A model generated the notes under the pieces. That model did no database searches, was not told where the DNA came from, and saw only the letters and a program-made list of their open reading frames with translations. This document shows positions 43,897-54,024 of a stretch of 64,000 nucleotides of DNA, in pieces. Made by a program: the position numbers and the translations under genes. This DNA is from Bifidobacterium scaligerum (lineage in GTDB: Bacteria; Actinomycetota; Actinomycetes; Actinomycetales; Bifidobacteriaceae): assembly GCF_002802865.1 (NCBI RefSeq), contig NZ_PGLQ01000007.1, positions 1 to 64,000 on the forward strand, given 5' to 3'. Position 1 is the first letter of the stretch, and every line of letters starts with the position of its first letter.

Positions 43897-46647
43897 ATGG
43901 AGGGTCCCGAAATCAAGGCCGTTGAGGCCGTAATCGACAATGGCTCGTTCGGCAAGCGCACGCTGCGCTTCGAGACCGGCCGTCTCGCACAGCAGGCTGA
44001 TGGTGCTGTGGCCGCCTATCTGGACGACGATTCGATGATTCTGTCCACCACCACCGCCGGCTCCAGCCCGAAGGAGAACTACGACTTCTTCCCGCTGACC
44101 GTCGATGTGGAAGAGAAGATGTATGCCGCCGGCAAGATTCCGGGCTCGTTCTTCCGCCGCGAAGGCCGTCCGAGCTCCGAGGCAATTCTCGCCTGCCGTA
44201 TCATTGACCGTCCGCTGCGTCCGCTGTTCCCGCACACCCTGCGCAACGAGGTTCAGGTTGTCGAGACCGTGCTCGCCGTGAACCCGGATGACGCTTACGA
44301 CGTCATCGCACTGAACGCTGCCTCCGCTTCCACCATGATCTCCGGTCTGCCGTTCTCCGGCCCGGTGTCCGGCGTGCGTCTGGCCCTGATCGACGGCCAG
44401 TGGGTCGCTTTCCCGCGCTGGAGCGAGCGTGAACGCGCTGTATTCGAGATCGTGGTCGCCGGCCGCGTGATCGATAACGGCGATGTGGCCATCGCTATGA
44501 TCGAGGCCGGTGCCGGCAAGAACGCTTGGCACCTGATCTATGATGAGGGACAGACCAAGCCGGACGAGACCGTCGTGGCTCAGGGTCTTGAGGCCGCCAA
44601 GCCATTCATCAAGGTGATCTGCGAAGCTCAGAACGAGCTCAAGGAGAAGGCTGCCAAGGAAACCAAGGAATTCCAGCTCTTCCCGGAGTACACCGACGAG
44701 CTGTACGCTCGCATCGACGAGATCGCTCACGCTGACCTCAATGAGGCACTCTCCATCGCTGAGAAGCTGCCGCGTCAGGATCGCATCCACGAGATCAAGG
44801 AACACGTGCGCGAAGTGCTCGCCAACGAGTTCGAAGACATGGATGATGCCGAGAAGGAGAAGGAACTCGGCAACGCCTTCAAGGAGCTGCAGCGCCAGAT
44901 CGTGCGTCGCCGCATCCTGACTGAGGACTACCGCATCGACGGCCGTGGCCTGCGCGACATCCGTACCCTCTCCGCTGAAGTGGACATCGTGCCTCGCGTG
45001 CATGGCTCCGCTCTGTTCCAGCGCGGTGAAACCCAGATTCTGGGCGTCACCACCCTGAACATGCTCAAGATGGAGCAGCAGATCGACGCGCTGTCCGGTC
45101 CGCAGTCCAAGCGCTATATGCACAACTACGAGATGCCGCCGTACTCCACCGGTGAGACCGGCCGCGTCGGTTCCCCGAAGCGTCGTGAAATCGGCCACGG
45201 TGCCCTCGCCGAGAAGGCCCTCGTGCCGGTGCTGCCGAGCCGCGAAGAGTTCCCGTACGCCATCCGTCAGGTCTCCGAGGCCATTGGTTCCAACGGTTCC
45301 ACGTCCATGGGCTCCGTGTGCGCCTCCACCCTGTCCCTGCTCGCCGCCGGTGTGCCGCTGAAGGCACCGGTTGCCGGCATCGCCATGGGCTTGGTCTCCG
45401 GTGATGTTGATGGCAAGCACATCTACAAGACCCTGACCGATATTCTGGGCGCTGAGGATGCTTTCGGCGATATGGACTTCAAGGTGGCTGGCACCTCCGA
45501 GTTCATCACCGCCCTGCAGCTTGACACCAAGCTGGACGGTATTCCGGCTGACATTCTGGCCGCCGCCCTGCAGCAGGCCCACGAAGCCCGCACCACCATC
45601 CTTGAGGTCATCAACGAGTGCATCGATGGTCCGGCCGAGATGAGCGAGTTCGCTCCGCGCATCATCACCACCACCGTTCCGGTTGAGAAGATCGGCGAGG
45701 TCATCGGCCCGAAGGGCAAGATGATCAACCAGATTCAGGAAGACACCGGTGCTGAAATCGCCATTGAGGATGACGGTACCGTCTTCATCTCCTCCGAGGG
45801 CGGCGAGGCCGCTGAGAAGGCCAAGGCCATCATCGACTCCATCGCCAACCCGCATGTGCCGGAAGCCGGCGAAACCTACAACGGTAAGGTTGTGAAGACC
45901 ACCTCCTTCGGTGCCTTTGTGAACCTCACCCCGGGCACCGACGGTCTGCTGCACATCTCCCAGATCCGCAACCTCGCCAACGGTGAGCGCATCGACTCCG
46001 TGGAGGACGTGCTCAAAGAAGGCGACACCGTTGAGGTAGTCGTGCAGGGTGTGGACGACCGCGGCAAGATCTCCCTGGCCATCCCGGGCTTCGAAGATCA
46101 GGAGAACAACGCCGGCGCTCGTGGCGGTGCTCGTGCTGAGCGTGGCGACCGTGATGATCGCCGTGGCGGCCGCGGCTCCCGTGACGATCGCCGTGGCGGC
46201 GGCCGTGGCCGTCGTTCCGCTGATCGTGACGATCGTGACTTCGATCGTGATGAGGATCGTCCGCGTCGTCGTCGTCCGGTGGATCACGACGACTTCGAGG
46301 ATGATTACGAGGATCGTCCGCGTCGCCGTCGTTCCGCTGATCGTGACGATCGCGACTTTGACCGTGATGAGGATCGTCCGCGTCGTCGTCGTCCGGTGGA
46401 TCACGACGACTTCGACGATCGTGACGATGAGGATCGTCCGCGTCGCCGCCGCTCCTCCGACCGCGGCGATCGTGATTTCGACCGCGATGACCGTCGTTCG
46501 GGCTCTCGTGGCCGCGGCCGTGGTTCCGACCGCAACCCGCGCTACGCCACCGATGACAACTATGACGATTACCGCGCCGATCGCGAAGAGCGTTCCGAGC
46601 GCCCGCGCCGTCGCGTCCGTCGCGACTTCGATCCGTTCGAGGACTGA
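43897..46647 (+). CDS. pnp: Polynucleotide phosphorylase with repeat-rich C-terminal tail
   Basis: A 916-residue PNPase that degrades RNA 3'-5' with phosphate. Two RNase PH-like halves are visible; the second contains the [22 protein letters not shown] region. The KH domain ([12 protein letters not shown]) lies near 600 and the S1 domain ([26 protein letters not shown]) near 665. After about residue 745 comes a tail of roughly 170 residues of Arg/Asp-rich repeats ([20 protein letters not shown]), far beyond the usual 700-750 residue core. AAGGAGG precedes the ATG. Confidence 0.96.
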   Translation: MEGPEIKAVEAVIDNGSFGKRTLRFETGRLAQQADGAVAAYLDDDSMILSTTTAGSSPKENYDFFPLTVDVEEKMYAAGKIPGSFFRREGRPSSEAILACRIIDRPLRPLFPHTLRNEVQVVETVLAVNPDDAYDVIALNAASASTMISGLPFSGPVSGVRLALIDGQWVAFPRWSERERAVFEIVVAGRVIDNGDVAIAMIEAGAGKNAWHLIYDEGQTKPDETVVAQGLEAAKPFIKVICEAQNELKEKAAKETKEFQLFPEYTDELYARIDEIAHADLNEALSIAEKLPRQDRIHEIKEHVREVLANEFEDMDDAEKEKELGNAFKELQRQIVRRRILTEDYRIDGRGLRDIRTLSAEVDIVPRVHGSALFQRGETQILGVTTLNMLKMEQQIDALSGPQSKRYMHNYEMPPYSTGETGRVGSPKRREIGHGALAEKALVPVLPSREEFPYAIRQVSEAIGSNGSTSMGSVCASTLSLLAAGVPLKAPVAGIAMGLVSGDVDGKHIYKTLTDILGAEDAFGDMDFKVAGTSEFITALQLDTKLDGIPADILAAALQQAHEARTTILEVINECIDGPAEMSEFAPRIITTTVPVEKIGEVIGPKGKMINQIQEDTGAEIAIEDDGTVFISSEGGEAAEKAKAIIDSIANPHVPEAGETYNGKVVKTTSFGAFVNLTPGTDGLLHISQIRNLANGERIDSVEDVLKEGDTVEVVVQGVDDRGKISLAIPGFEDQENNAGARGGARAERGDRDDRRGGRGSRDDRRGGGRGRRSADRDDRDFDRDEDRPRRRRPVDHDDFEDDYEDRPRRRRSADRDDRDFDRDEDRPRRRRPVDHDDFDDRDDEDRPRRRRSSDRGDRDFDRDDRRSGSRGRGRGSDRNPRYATDDNYDDYRADREERSERPRRRVRRDFDPFED
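46213..46490 (+). repeat. Tandem repeats encoding the PNPase Arg/Asp-rich tail
   Basis: Units starting CGTTCCGCTGATCGTGACGA begin at 46213 and 46330 (117 and about 120 bases) with a degenerate partial third unit from 46450. All are in frame multiples, so copy number changes would keep the reading frame. Confidence 0.85.
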
Positions 46648-46743
46648 GATCCTCTCACGGATCCGTCGCGGCATGGCCGCTCCCCTCACCTACGGGGAAC
46701 CCACTGGGTTCCCCGCTTGACGGTTCGGCATTCGAGGACTGAG
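46636..46743 (+). repeat. pnp 3'-end duplication enclosing the same hairpin module as fas
   Basis: TTCGAGGACTGAG at the pnp stop (46636-46648) is repeated exactly at 46731-46743. Between lie a small stem (GCGGC-AT-GGCCGC) and a second stem around CCCACTGGG. The 49 bases at 46680-46728 align without gaps to 23459-23507 after fas. Six of the twelve differences are paired changes inside the stem. Confidence 0.75.
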
Positions 46744-46843
46744 GTCTTCGGAAAGACCTTCGCAGTGATTACGGCATCCGCTGGAAATAACTGCATGTAC
46801 TAAAAAAGGACAGGCCCTATTGCGGGTCTGTCCTTTTTTAGTA
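46742..46843 (+). terminator. pnp terminator hairpins
   Basis: A 7-bp stem with loop CGGA (46742-46759) is followed by a long stem at 46798-46843: TACTAAAAAAGGACAGGCCC with a nearly perfect complement, 6-base loop and a run of six or more T. The second is a strong, possibly bidirectional terminator. Confidence 0.88.
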
Positions 46844-46982
46844 TTTCGGCGTCGGTGATGAAATACTGCGCACAACGGAGAGAAACGGGTTCCTTGTTGG
46901 TTTTGTGCGCGGCGTTTTCAGGTGTATTCGCAGTGAGCGCACACAAGAATGCTGGATTTCCAACGATTCTCACCAAATAATT

Positions 46983-47070
46983 CGCCGCACAACGTCACTA
47001 TTTTTTGCATTGTTGCGTAAAGTGCGTACACAAATCACAACAATGCAAAAAATCGAGGCATTGTGCGGCG
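46983..47070. repeat. Interrupted long palindrome between pnp and the ABC exporter
   Basis: Outer arms CGCCGCACAA (46983-46992, complement 47061-47070) and inner arms ATTTTTTGCATTGTTG (47000-47015, complement 47038-47053) are both perfect. They are separated by bulges of 7 bases on each side and enclose a 22-base loop. A further GCGCACAA/TTGTGCGC pair lies just upstream (about 46869-46913). The palindromic region ends just before the ABC ATPase gene. Confidence 0.7.
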
Positions 47071-47106
47071 TCGTAATGGCGAATTGCGCTTGGGGAAGCT
47101 GTCCGC

Positions 47107-47829
47107 TCACCGCTCGCGAAGCGGGGCGAGCTGGAAGACTTCGTCGGACTGGGCGGCGACTTCCGGGCTATGCGTCACGATAATCACGCATTTGCCTTCG
47201 TTATGCGCCAAATCCTTGAAAATCGCCATGATGTCGTCCTGCGTGGCCAGATCGAGATTGCCGGTGGGCTCGTCGGCCAAGATGATCTGCGGGTCGTAGC
47301 TCAACGCGCGCGCAATCGCCACACGCTGCTGCTCGCCGCCGGACAGGTGCAGAATACGCTCGTTCAAATACTCCGGCTGCAGGCGCACCTTCTCGATAAG
47401 CTCGGCGGCGATTTCCTTCTTCGGCTGATCAAAGGTTTTGCCGGAGGCGTCCATGGACAGGATGATGTTCTCCGCCACGGTCAGCGCCGGCAAGAGATTG
47501 AAGCTCTGGAAGATCACGCCGATGTCATGACTGCGGAAGCGGTAGCGGTCGGCTTTGGCCAAATCTTCGCCGTTGTGCAGCACCCGACCCTTGGTCGGAG
47601 TGGTCAGTCCGGACAGCAGCGAAAGCAGCGTGGTTTTGCCGGCTCCGGAAGGTCCAGTGATGGAGATGACACGTCCGGTGCGGAACACATAGTTCTTGTC
47701 GATAAGCACGCGCTTGCCGCCCTTGGTGTACGAGTAGGAGACGTGCTCCAATTCCAGCGCCGGCTTGGCGGCAGTAGTGGTGTTTGTGGTGCTTGCAGTG
47801 TTTGCAGTGGCTGTAACGGCAGTATCCAT
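47107..47829 (-). CDS. ABC transporter ATP-binding protein (MacB/LolD type)
   Basis: A 240-residue ATPase with Walker A (GPSGAGKTT), the signature LSGGEQQRVAIARAL, Walker B (IILADEPTGNLD) and the H-loop THSPE. The QSFNLLPALTVAENI segment is typical of the MacB/LolD/FtsE group. The N-terminal 20 residues are Thr/Ala-rich. The gene lies 58 bases downstream of its permease partner, and together they probably form an exporter or a mechanotransmission complex. The substrate is unknown. Confidence 0.92.
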   Translation of the reverse strand: MDTAVTATANTASTTNTTTAAKPALELEHVSYSYTKGGKRVLIDKNYVFRTGRVISITGPSGAGKTTLLSLLSGLTTPTKGRVLHNGEDLAKADRYRFRSHDIGVIFQSFNLLPALTVAENIILSMDASGKTFDQPKKEIAAELIEKVRLQPEYLNERILHLSGGEQQRVAIARALSYDPQIILADEPTGNLDLATQDDIMAIFKDLAHNEGKCVIIVTHSPEVAAQSDEVFQLAPLRER

Positions 47830-47887
47830 AATAAAAATCCTTAATCGGTGTGGCGATATCCACACCGTGGCAAAGAGAGCGGCTGTA

Positions 47888-49654
47888 TTACGAGCGATCG
47901 GCGAGGATCTGCAGCGGTTCGTAACGCATTACGAACACGATGCCGACCAGTGCGGAGATCAGTGTCAGGCCGAGTCCGATAAGAATCAGCTGGCCGACCA
48001 CTGCGAGATTCACGGTGGCGTTGATTTCACTGACGTAATCGACGGCTTGCCTCATGCCGCCCGGTCCGCCTTGTTGTGAAGGCTGGGCGGCATTGCCTGC
48101 ATTGGAGTCGGAGTCGGAGTTGGAGTCTGTGGAGGAGGAATCAGAGGAAGACGAGCTGGACGAATCCGAAGAGCTGGAGTCGGACTGCTGCTCACTGCCC
48201 GGTCCGCCGCCCATATCGGCCGCACGACCGAACTGCTGCTGCTGGCTGGACGCCTCGGATTCCTGTGCGGACACCTGCGAGGCAAGCAGCTGGTTGGACA
48301 CCGGTACGGAAGCCACCGCGCCGCCGGCCACGCCAAGAGCGATGCCGCACATCGTCACAATCAGCAGTTCGATGACGAACTGTGCCGCCACCTTGGTCTT
48401 CTTCACGCCGATGGCCGTCAGTACGCCGACCTCATACTTGCGCTCGCGGATATTGAACAGGTTCAGCACCACGAGCACCACGGCACCCACCACGAGCACC
48501 ACGATCAGCAGGGTCAGTGCGAACTTCGCCAGATTGTCGAGCGGCACGAGGCTGGACTCGTACTGTTCCACATCGGCGGACTGCACGGTGTACGTATCGT
48601 CCAGACCGGCCGCCTTCACGTCGGAGGCGAAAGTCTCGTAGTCGTCGGCGCTGGACAGCACATACGTGTAGTTGAGCTGGGTGGTGGTGTCGTCGTTATC
48701 GTCGTTGGCGGTGGTGTCGGAGTCCAGACCGAGCGATTTCAGCGTGGAGACGGACGTGTAGATCGCGTTGTCGGCGTCCTGCGAAGTGCCGCCCATCGGA
48801 CCCATCGCGTTCGTGTTGCTGGACGTGGTGTTCTCGTAGATGCCGCAGATGGTCAGCGTGTAGGTGAGCGAGGTGTCGCTCGGATTGGTCACGGTGATGG
48901 TGTCGCCGACGGACAGGTTGTTGAAGTCTGCCAGGGTCTTGGAGATGATGACCTTGCCGTTGTCGTCCTCACCGTATCCGAACACTTCGCCGCTCGACAT
49001 GGTGAATGTGCCGTTGGATGCGTTGGCGATGGCGGTATCCGAGGAGAAGCCGGTCAGGGTGAAGTCGCCGGAGGTCATCATATTGCCGGGGCCACCACCC
49101 TGGCCGCCTTGGCCTTGGCCGTCGCCCGGACCTTGCTGGCCGGAGCCAGAGCCGGAGCCGGACGACTCGGACGAAGAATCCGATGACGAGGAGCTGGAGT
49201 CGGATGAGTTCGCGGCATTTGCCGTGCTGGTCTCCACCGGCTGGAACGAATCGGTGCCGGAGACGCCGGTGCTTTCGGAGTAATACGAGCTGACCGGAAC
49301 ACTGGAGGCCTTCTCATACTTCTGGTAGTCGGCCAGCGTAAGGTTGCTGTCGTCCAGCGCACTGCGCATCGAATCGAAGTCCGGTGCGGCATCGGTGGAT
49401 GAAGAGGAGGAGTCGGACGAACTGGAGGATGACGAGGCTTCACGCGCCTGCTCCATCAGTTTGCTGCGATCCACACTGATGGTGGCGGTCACGGACGTGT
49501 TCGCGAGACCGGTTTCGCGCGCAGTGCCGGCGGCGTTGCGAATAGCGAGTCCGATGGTGGCTGCCGCGGCGATAATCGCTACGATCAGCACGATCAATAT
49601 ATTGCGGCCTTTGTTCCGTATCACGGTTTTCCAGGCGTTGTTCAACACAAACAT
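47888..49654 (-). CDS. MacB/FtsX-like permease with Ser/Gly-rich extracellular linkers
   Basis: A 588-residue permease. The first helix (NILIVLIVAIIAAAATIGLAI) is followed by a large extracellular MacB-like domain, then two helices near 420-510 and a last one near 560. Low-complexity linkers interrupt it: Ser/Asp-rich at about 75-95 and 170-190, Gly/Gln-rich at about 195-215, and a second Ser/Asp-rich stretch between the last two helices at about 485-530. AAGGA precedes the ATG at 49654. The frame continues upstream to 49801 without support. Confidence 0.88.
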   Translation of the reverse strand: MFVLNNAWKTVIRNKGRNILIVLIVAIIAAAATIGLAIRNAAGTARETGLANTSVTATISVDRSKLMEQAREASSSSSSSDSSSSSTDAAPDFDSMRSALDDSNLTLADYQKYEKASSVPVSSYYSESTGVSGTDSFQPVETSTANAANSSDSSSSSSDSSSESSGSGSGSGQQGPGDGQGQGGQGGGPGNMMTSGDFTLTGFSSDTAIANASNGTFTMSSGEVFGYGEDDNGKVIISKTLADFNNLSVGDTITVTNPSDTSLTYTLTICGIYENTTSSNTNAMGPMGGTSQDADNAIYTSVSTLKSLGLDSDTTANDDNDDTTTQLNYTYVLSSADDYETFASDVKAAGLDDTYTVQSADVEQYESSLVPLDNLAKFALTLLIVVLVVGAVVLVVLNLFNIRERKYEVGVLTAIGVKKTKVAAQFVIELLIVTMCGIALGVAGGAVASVPVSNQLLASQVSAQESEASSQQQQFGRAADMGGGPGSEQQSDSSSSDSSSSSSSDSSSTDSNSDSDSNAGNAAQPSQQGGPGGMRQAVDYVSEINATVNLAVVGQLILIGLGLTLISALVGIVFVMRYEPLQILADRS

Positions 49655-50035
49655 AGTGGGTCCTTGGGTGGGTCTGTGTCGGATGCTTTCCGGGTTCCGT
49701 AAGGAGCCCTGAAGCGGTGCTGGCTGCTTCAGACAAAGCCAGGGAAGCGCGAATCCGACTCGGCAGAGCTTTTGTTGTTGTGCAGGTTCCGTTCTGGGCA
49801 TGCCTAGGCGGGACCTCTGTCCCTAACTATCGAGGCTGAAATTGATTGCCCGCTGGTGCTGGGCTGATAGCCGCTGCCAAACTACGTTGCACTTGACTGA
49901 AGTCTTCCTGAACGTTCGCTGGACTGCTGAATGTCGCGCGCCGTCACGCAACGTTCACTTCGGCCTCCTCGCTTTTTGCGCTCGCGCATGAAAGAATAGG
50001 TATGGAATGGACGCCGTGTGGGCAAAGGGGCAGTT
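49655..50035. other. 381-bp divergent intergenic region of the ABC exporter and lemA
   Basis: No gene is seen. Two related motifs (TGAACGTTCGC near 49909 and GCAACGTTCAC near 49950) lie in inverted arrangement. A weak promoter for lemA may be TTTTGC and TAGGTA with a 17-base spacer just before 50005. Nothing stronger is visible. Confidence 0.4.
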
Positions 50036-50614
50036 ATGAGCGTTGGGGTCATTATCGGAATCATCGTTGTGATCGTTATCGTGGGCCTGATCGGTTGGGC
50101 GATCAGTGCGTACAACGGTTTGGTCGCGTTAAGGAACCGGGTGAAGAACGGCTGGGCGCAAATCGATGTGCAGCTGAAGCAACGTGCCGACCTGATTCCG
50201 AATCTGGTGGAGACCGTCAAAGGATATGCAGGACATGAGTCGAACGTGCTGACACAAGTGACCCAAGCCCGTGCCGGCGTGGTGGCGGCCGCGCAGAATC
50301 CCAACGCCACCCAAGCGCAACGTATCACCGCGGAAAATCAGCTGTCCCGAGCGTTGTTCAACCTGCAGGCAACCGCTGAGGCTTACCCACAGCTGCAGGC
50401 CAATCAGAACTTTATGGACCTGCAGGCCCAGCTCAAGGAACTGGAGAACAAGATCGCATACGCGCGTCAGTTCTACAACGATGTGGTGTTGAAGCTCAAC
50501 ACCGCCATCGAAACCGTGCCGACCAACATCATCGCCGGCCTGTTCCACTTTGAACAGGCGCAGTACTTCGAGGCGGATGTGGCCGATCGCCAAGCCCCGC
50601 AGGTCAAATTCTAA
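50036..50614 (+). CDS. lemA: LemA family protein
   Basis: A 192-residue LemA protein. One N-terminal membrane helix ([21 protein letters not shown]) is followed by a helical coiled domain with family motifs ([61 protein letters not shown]). The role is not well defined. Neighbouring LemA and DUF2207 genes are often found together and may act in one membrane complex. Confidence 0.95.
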   Translation: MSVGVIIGIIVVIVIVGLIGWAISAYNGLVALRNRVKNGWAQIDVQLKQRADLIPNLVETVKGYAGHESNVLTQVTQARAGVVAAAQNPNATQAQRITAENQLSRALFNLQATAEAYPQLQANQNFMDLQAQLKELENKIAYARQFYNDVVLKLNTAIETVPTNIIAGLFHFEQAQYFEADVADRQAPQVKF

Positions 50615-50680
50615 GCATCAGACCCTCGCAGAGGTCTGGGTGCCGGCTGCACTGGGGAATCCGGGGGAGGGGAAACAGCA

Positions 50681-52975
50681 ATGAGAAAGAGACTGATTCG
50701 AGCCACTATCTTCAGTATGGCTATCACATTGCTCGTTGGCGGCGTATTCACGATGTATGCGATGGGTATGATTACCGTGGCTGTCACCGGCGAGGACCTG
50801 AGCTATCGCACGCTTGACTATGACGCCACCATCACCCGCGGAGGCGACCTCAAGGTCACGCAGCATATCGACATGAAGCTGCTGAAACGCGACGACGATA
50901 ACGGCGACACCAAGCCATGGAAGCAGTTGTATCAGCAGTACACGTTGCGTACCGGCAATCTCACCGATATCAGTGACATTACCGTGCGCAACGTGACCGA
51001 AGGCGTCACGTACCAGCAGCAAAGCGAACCGAAACTGCCGGATGCTGTGGCAAGTGACGCCATATGGGATTCCGATTACGCCGACCATTGGTATATCGCG
51101 GATGTGACCGACGGTACGTACGCCGCTCGCCCCTACACGCCCGGCACGGATGCCTTGGATGTTACCGCATATGGCACCGACACCGCCAGCAAAACCGTGG
51201 AAATCGGTTGGAATATCCCGGCAACCGTCTCGGCCGACTCCATGAAATTCGACGTGTCGTTCACCATGCACAATGTGGCCGCCCAGTGGGATGACATCGC
51301 CAGCTTCCAATGGGAGCCGTTTGGCAAATCCAATTCGGTGCCGATCGGCACAGTCAGCGGCACCGTACACTTCCCCGACGGCGTCAACTCGGATACGTCG
51401 TGGGCGTGGCTGCACACCGAACGCACGTCCGAAACCAGTCGTGCCGCCGACGGCAGCCTGAAATTCAAGGTTTACAACGTGCGTTCCGGTGATTATCTGG
51501 ACGTGGTTGCCGCGTTCAAAGCCGGTCCGAAAGACACCGGTATCAATGCGGCCCGTTATCAGTCCGGTGACCATCTGGACACACTGAAACACAGCGAATA
51601 CCAGCAGGAGCAGCAGTGGCGCGATAAGCAGCGCACGATGGCCCGCATCCGGCTGGGCATATGGATTGCAATTGTGTTGTTCGGCCTTATCTTCTGTGCG
51701 TGGGGAATCGCGGCCGTCATCACCAGCAATAAAAATACAAAATACCGCGGCCCTATCGAATATTGGCGTGACCAGCCCGGCATCAGTCCGGCTTCGGCCG
51801 CTCGGCTCATCGAGGTGGTGGAGTCGCCGAAGCATTCGCGGCCAATGAACCGTGAGCTTACGGCAACCATGCTGTCGCTTGCCGTCAAGAAGGCCGTCGC
51901 CATCTATCCGGGGCCGGCAGATATGTATCGCGGCATCGATATGAGCAAAGCCACGCCGGTGAGCCTGAGCCATATGATCGATGGGGATTCCGGCAGACGA
52001 TATGCCGCTCGCGCTACCAGCACCGTCGTGATTCTGCCGGCTGCCATCGATGCGGTATCGAATGCCGGGCAGCTGGGCTTAAGCGAATCTGAGGATGCGC
52101 TGCTTAACTTGCTGATTGTGATATCCGAGCGGGTGGGGTCGCCGGTATTCGACTTCGGTCAGATGAAACAGGCCTGTAAAGGCTGGAAAGATGGCTATGT
52201 GGAGCTCGGCAAGTTCACCGGCGCGTGCAACATGGAATATGAGCGACTGAACGCCTCGCGCTCGCGTAGATGGCAGTCGATTACCGCCGGCGCGTTTGCC
52301 GCCGTGATCGGCTATGGGTCCATGATTGGCAACACGGATATTGGATATGCGGCAGTCGGCATTATTCTTGGGCTACCGCTAATCCTTGTCGGCCTGTTTT
52401 GTGCTCTGGCCGGCGCGACGCACGAGCTGACCGAACAAGGCCAGGAAATCGCCGGCAAATGCTTGGGGCTCAAGCATTACATGCAGGATTTCTCCAGTTT
52501 CACCGATCGCGGTACCGCTGATTTGGCCATGTGGGATTGGTATATGGTGTACGCCGCCGCATTTGGCATCAGCGACCGCGTGGCCGCCGAACTGGCCAAG
52601 GCGTATCCGCAGGTCGCCGACCCGCGCTGGCTCGACGACAACGCTTCCGATTCCACGCTCTACTGGTCCTATCGTTCGCATAGCTGGAATGACGATGCCC
52701 GCTATGGTTATGGCGCGCAGGGCAGTACGCAGAACGTCGGCGGTGGTCTCGCCGGCCAATTCGGCGCGAACTCGATGTTCGGCGGTTCCTCCTATGTGCC
52801 GAGCCTGAGCTTCAGCGATCTCGGCTCCCAGCTTTCCTCCGGTTTCGCAGACATCGCATCCACTATCAGTGCTGCCGCTCCCAGCTCGTCGGACGGTTCC
52901 AGCGGCGGCTTCTCCGGCGGCGGTTTTGGTGGATCGTCCGGCGGCTCTGGCGGTGGCTCGTTCGGCGGACGCTAA
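50681..52975 (+). CDS. DUF2207 membrane protein with Gly/Ser-rich tail
   Basis: A 764-residue protein. An N-terminal signal-like helix (residues 8-32) precedes an extracytoplasmic DUF2207 beta-rich domain (about 40-295). A helix follows near 330 (IWIAIVLFGLIFCAWGIAAVI), then a cytoplasmic region, a pair of helices near 530-580, and a C-terminal tail that ends in repeated GGG/GSS. The tail (SGGFSGGGFGGSSGGSGGGSF) is typical of the family. It follows lemA by 66 bases. GGGGAGGGGAAACAGCA lies just upstream. Function unknown. Confidence 0.88.
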   Translation: MRKRLIRATIFSMAITLLVGGVFTMYAMGMITVAVTGEDLSYRTLDYDATITRGGDLKVTQHIDMKLLKRDDDNGDTKPWKQLYQQYTLRTGNLTDISDITVRNVTEGVTYQQQSEPKLPDAVASDAIWDSDYADHWYIADVTDGTYAARPYTPGTDALDVTAYGTDTASKTVEIGWNIPATVSADSMKFDVSFTMHNVAAQWDDIASFQWEPFGKSNSVPIGTVSGTVHFPDGVNSDTSWAWLHTERTSETSRAADGSLKFKVYNVRSGDYLDVVAAFKAGPKDTGINAARYQSGDHLDTLKHSEYQQEQQWRDKQRTMARIRLGIWIAIVLFGLIFCAWGIAAVITSNKNTKYRGPIEYWRDQPGISPASAARLIEVVESPKHSRPMNRELTATMLSLAVKKAVAIYPGPADMYRGIDMSKATPVSLSHMIDGDSGRRYAARATSTVVILPAAIDAVSNAGQLGLSESEDALLNLLIVISERVGSPVFDFGQMKQACKGWKDGYVELGKFTGACNMEYERLNASRSRRWQSITAGAFAAVIGYGSMIGNTDIGYAAVGIILGLPLILVGLFCALAGATHELTEQGQEIAGKCLGLKHYMQDFSSFTDRGTADLAMWDWYMVYAAAFGISDRVAAELAKAYPQVADPRWLDDNASDSTLYWSYRSHSWNDDARYGYGAQGSTQNVGGGLAGQFGANSMFGGSSYVPSLSFSDLGSQLSSGFADIASTISAAAPSSSDGSSGGFSGGGFGGSSGGSGGGSFGGR

Positions 52976-53157
52976 ATGTGCGGCAGATGGGTTGATGATG
53001 GGTTGATGATGGGTAATCGTGACGGACGATCGTGACGCAATTCACCACACATTGTGCGGCTCGACTGCGATGGAACAGCGAAACGGCTTATAGTGGCCAG
53101 TGGAAGTGTTGATAACCCGGCCAACAACATAAGTACATACACAGCAAAGGAGCCATT

Positions 53158-54024
53158 ATGGCACTGTTCCGCAATCTTGGTCCGTTCTCTACCACCGCCA
53201 TCGGCCACGGCGAAATGCCGCTGACCATCGAGAACAATCGCGGTCATGATATCGGCATCGAAACCCTGCACGCTTCGTTGGATGCCGGATGCCGCCATAT
53301 CGATACCGCATGGGCCTACTACACGCCGGGCGAAGAGGAACAGACCGGTGAAAAACTGGTGCGTGAGGCCCTGGCCAGCTGGAAGGGGCCGAAAGACGAA
53401 GTGACCGTGGCCACCAAGGTGGGATTGCGCCGTACGTGGGGTGAGCACGGCGAGCCGCTCTGGCCGCGCGATGGCAAGCCTGAACACTTGATCGAATACG
53501 GCAAGCAGTCCGCTCTGGCCCTCGGCGTGGACACCATCGACTTGCTGTATCTGCACCGTCATGACCCGGAAGTGCCGTACAACGAGTCGATCGAAGGCAT
53601 CAAGGCGCTGCTGGATCAGGGTGTGGCTCAGGTCGCCGGTGTCTCCAACGCTTCGATCGAACAGATCGACATCGCCCGCTCGATTTTGGGCGACAAGCTG
53701 GTGGCCGTGCAGAACCAGTATTCGCCGATTCATCTGGAGACGCGGGATACGCTTGATTACTGCGCCAAACTCGGCCTCGCCTTCGTGTGCTGGAGCCCGC
53801 TCGGCGGCTACCGTCACCCATATGACGAGTCCAAGTTCGACCCGTTCCGCGAAGTGGCAGCCGCCCACGGTGTGAGCTACCAGCAGGTGGTATTGGCGTG
53901 GGAGCTCGCCAAGGGCGATCACATGTTCGTGATTCCGGGTGCTCATCGTCCTGAGACTATCCTCGATTCCCTGAAGGCTGATCAGCTTGAGCTCAGCCCC
54001 GAGGAGCTTGCCAAGCTCGGCTGA
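53158..54024 (+). CDS. Aldo/keto reductase
   Basis: A 288-residue NAD(P)H-dependent oxidoreductase of the AKR fold. The catalytic tetrad is visible: Asp49 and Tyr54 (HIDTAWAYY), Lys87 (ATKVGL) and His133 (YLHRHDP). The nucleotide-binding C-terminus has IPGAHRPETILDSL. Substrate cannot be predicted. AAAGGAG precedes the ATG. A monocistronic gene. Confidence 0.93.
   Translation: MALFRNLGPFSTTAIGHGEMPLTIENNRGHDIGIETLHASLDAGCRHIDTAWAYYTPGEEEQTGEKLVREALASWKGPKDEVTVATKVGLRRTWGEHGEPLWPRDGKPEHLIEYGKQSALALGVDTIDLLYLHRHDPEVPYNESIEGIKALLDQGVAQVAGVSNASIEQIDIARSILGDKLVAVQNQYSPIHLETRDTLDYCAKLGLAFVCWSPLGGYRHPYDESKFDPFREVAAAHGVSYQQVVLAWELAKGDHMFVIPGAHRPETILDSLKADQLELSPEELAKLG

Noticed and set aside
43048..46689. 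A 1213-codon minus-strand open frame across rpsO, the leader and pnp
   Set aside because: It crosses three real features of the plus strand and is made of low-complexity Thr/Ile/Val repeats that mirror the pnp tail repeats.
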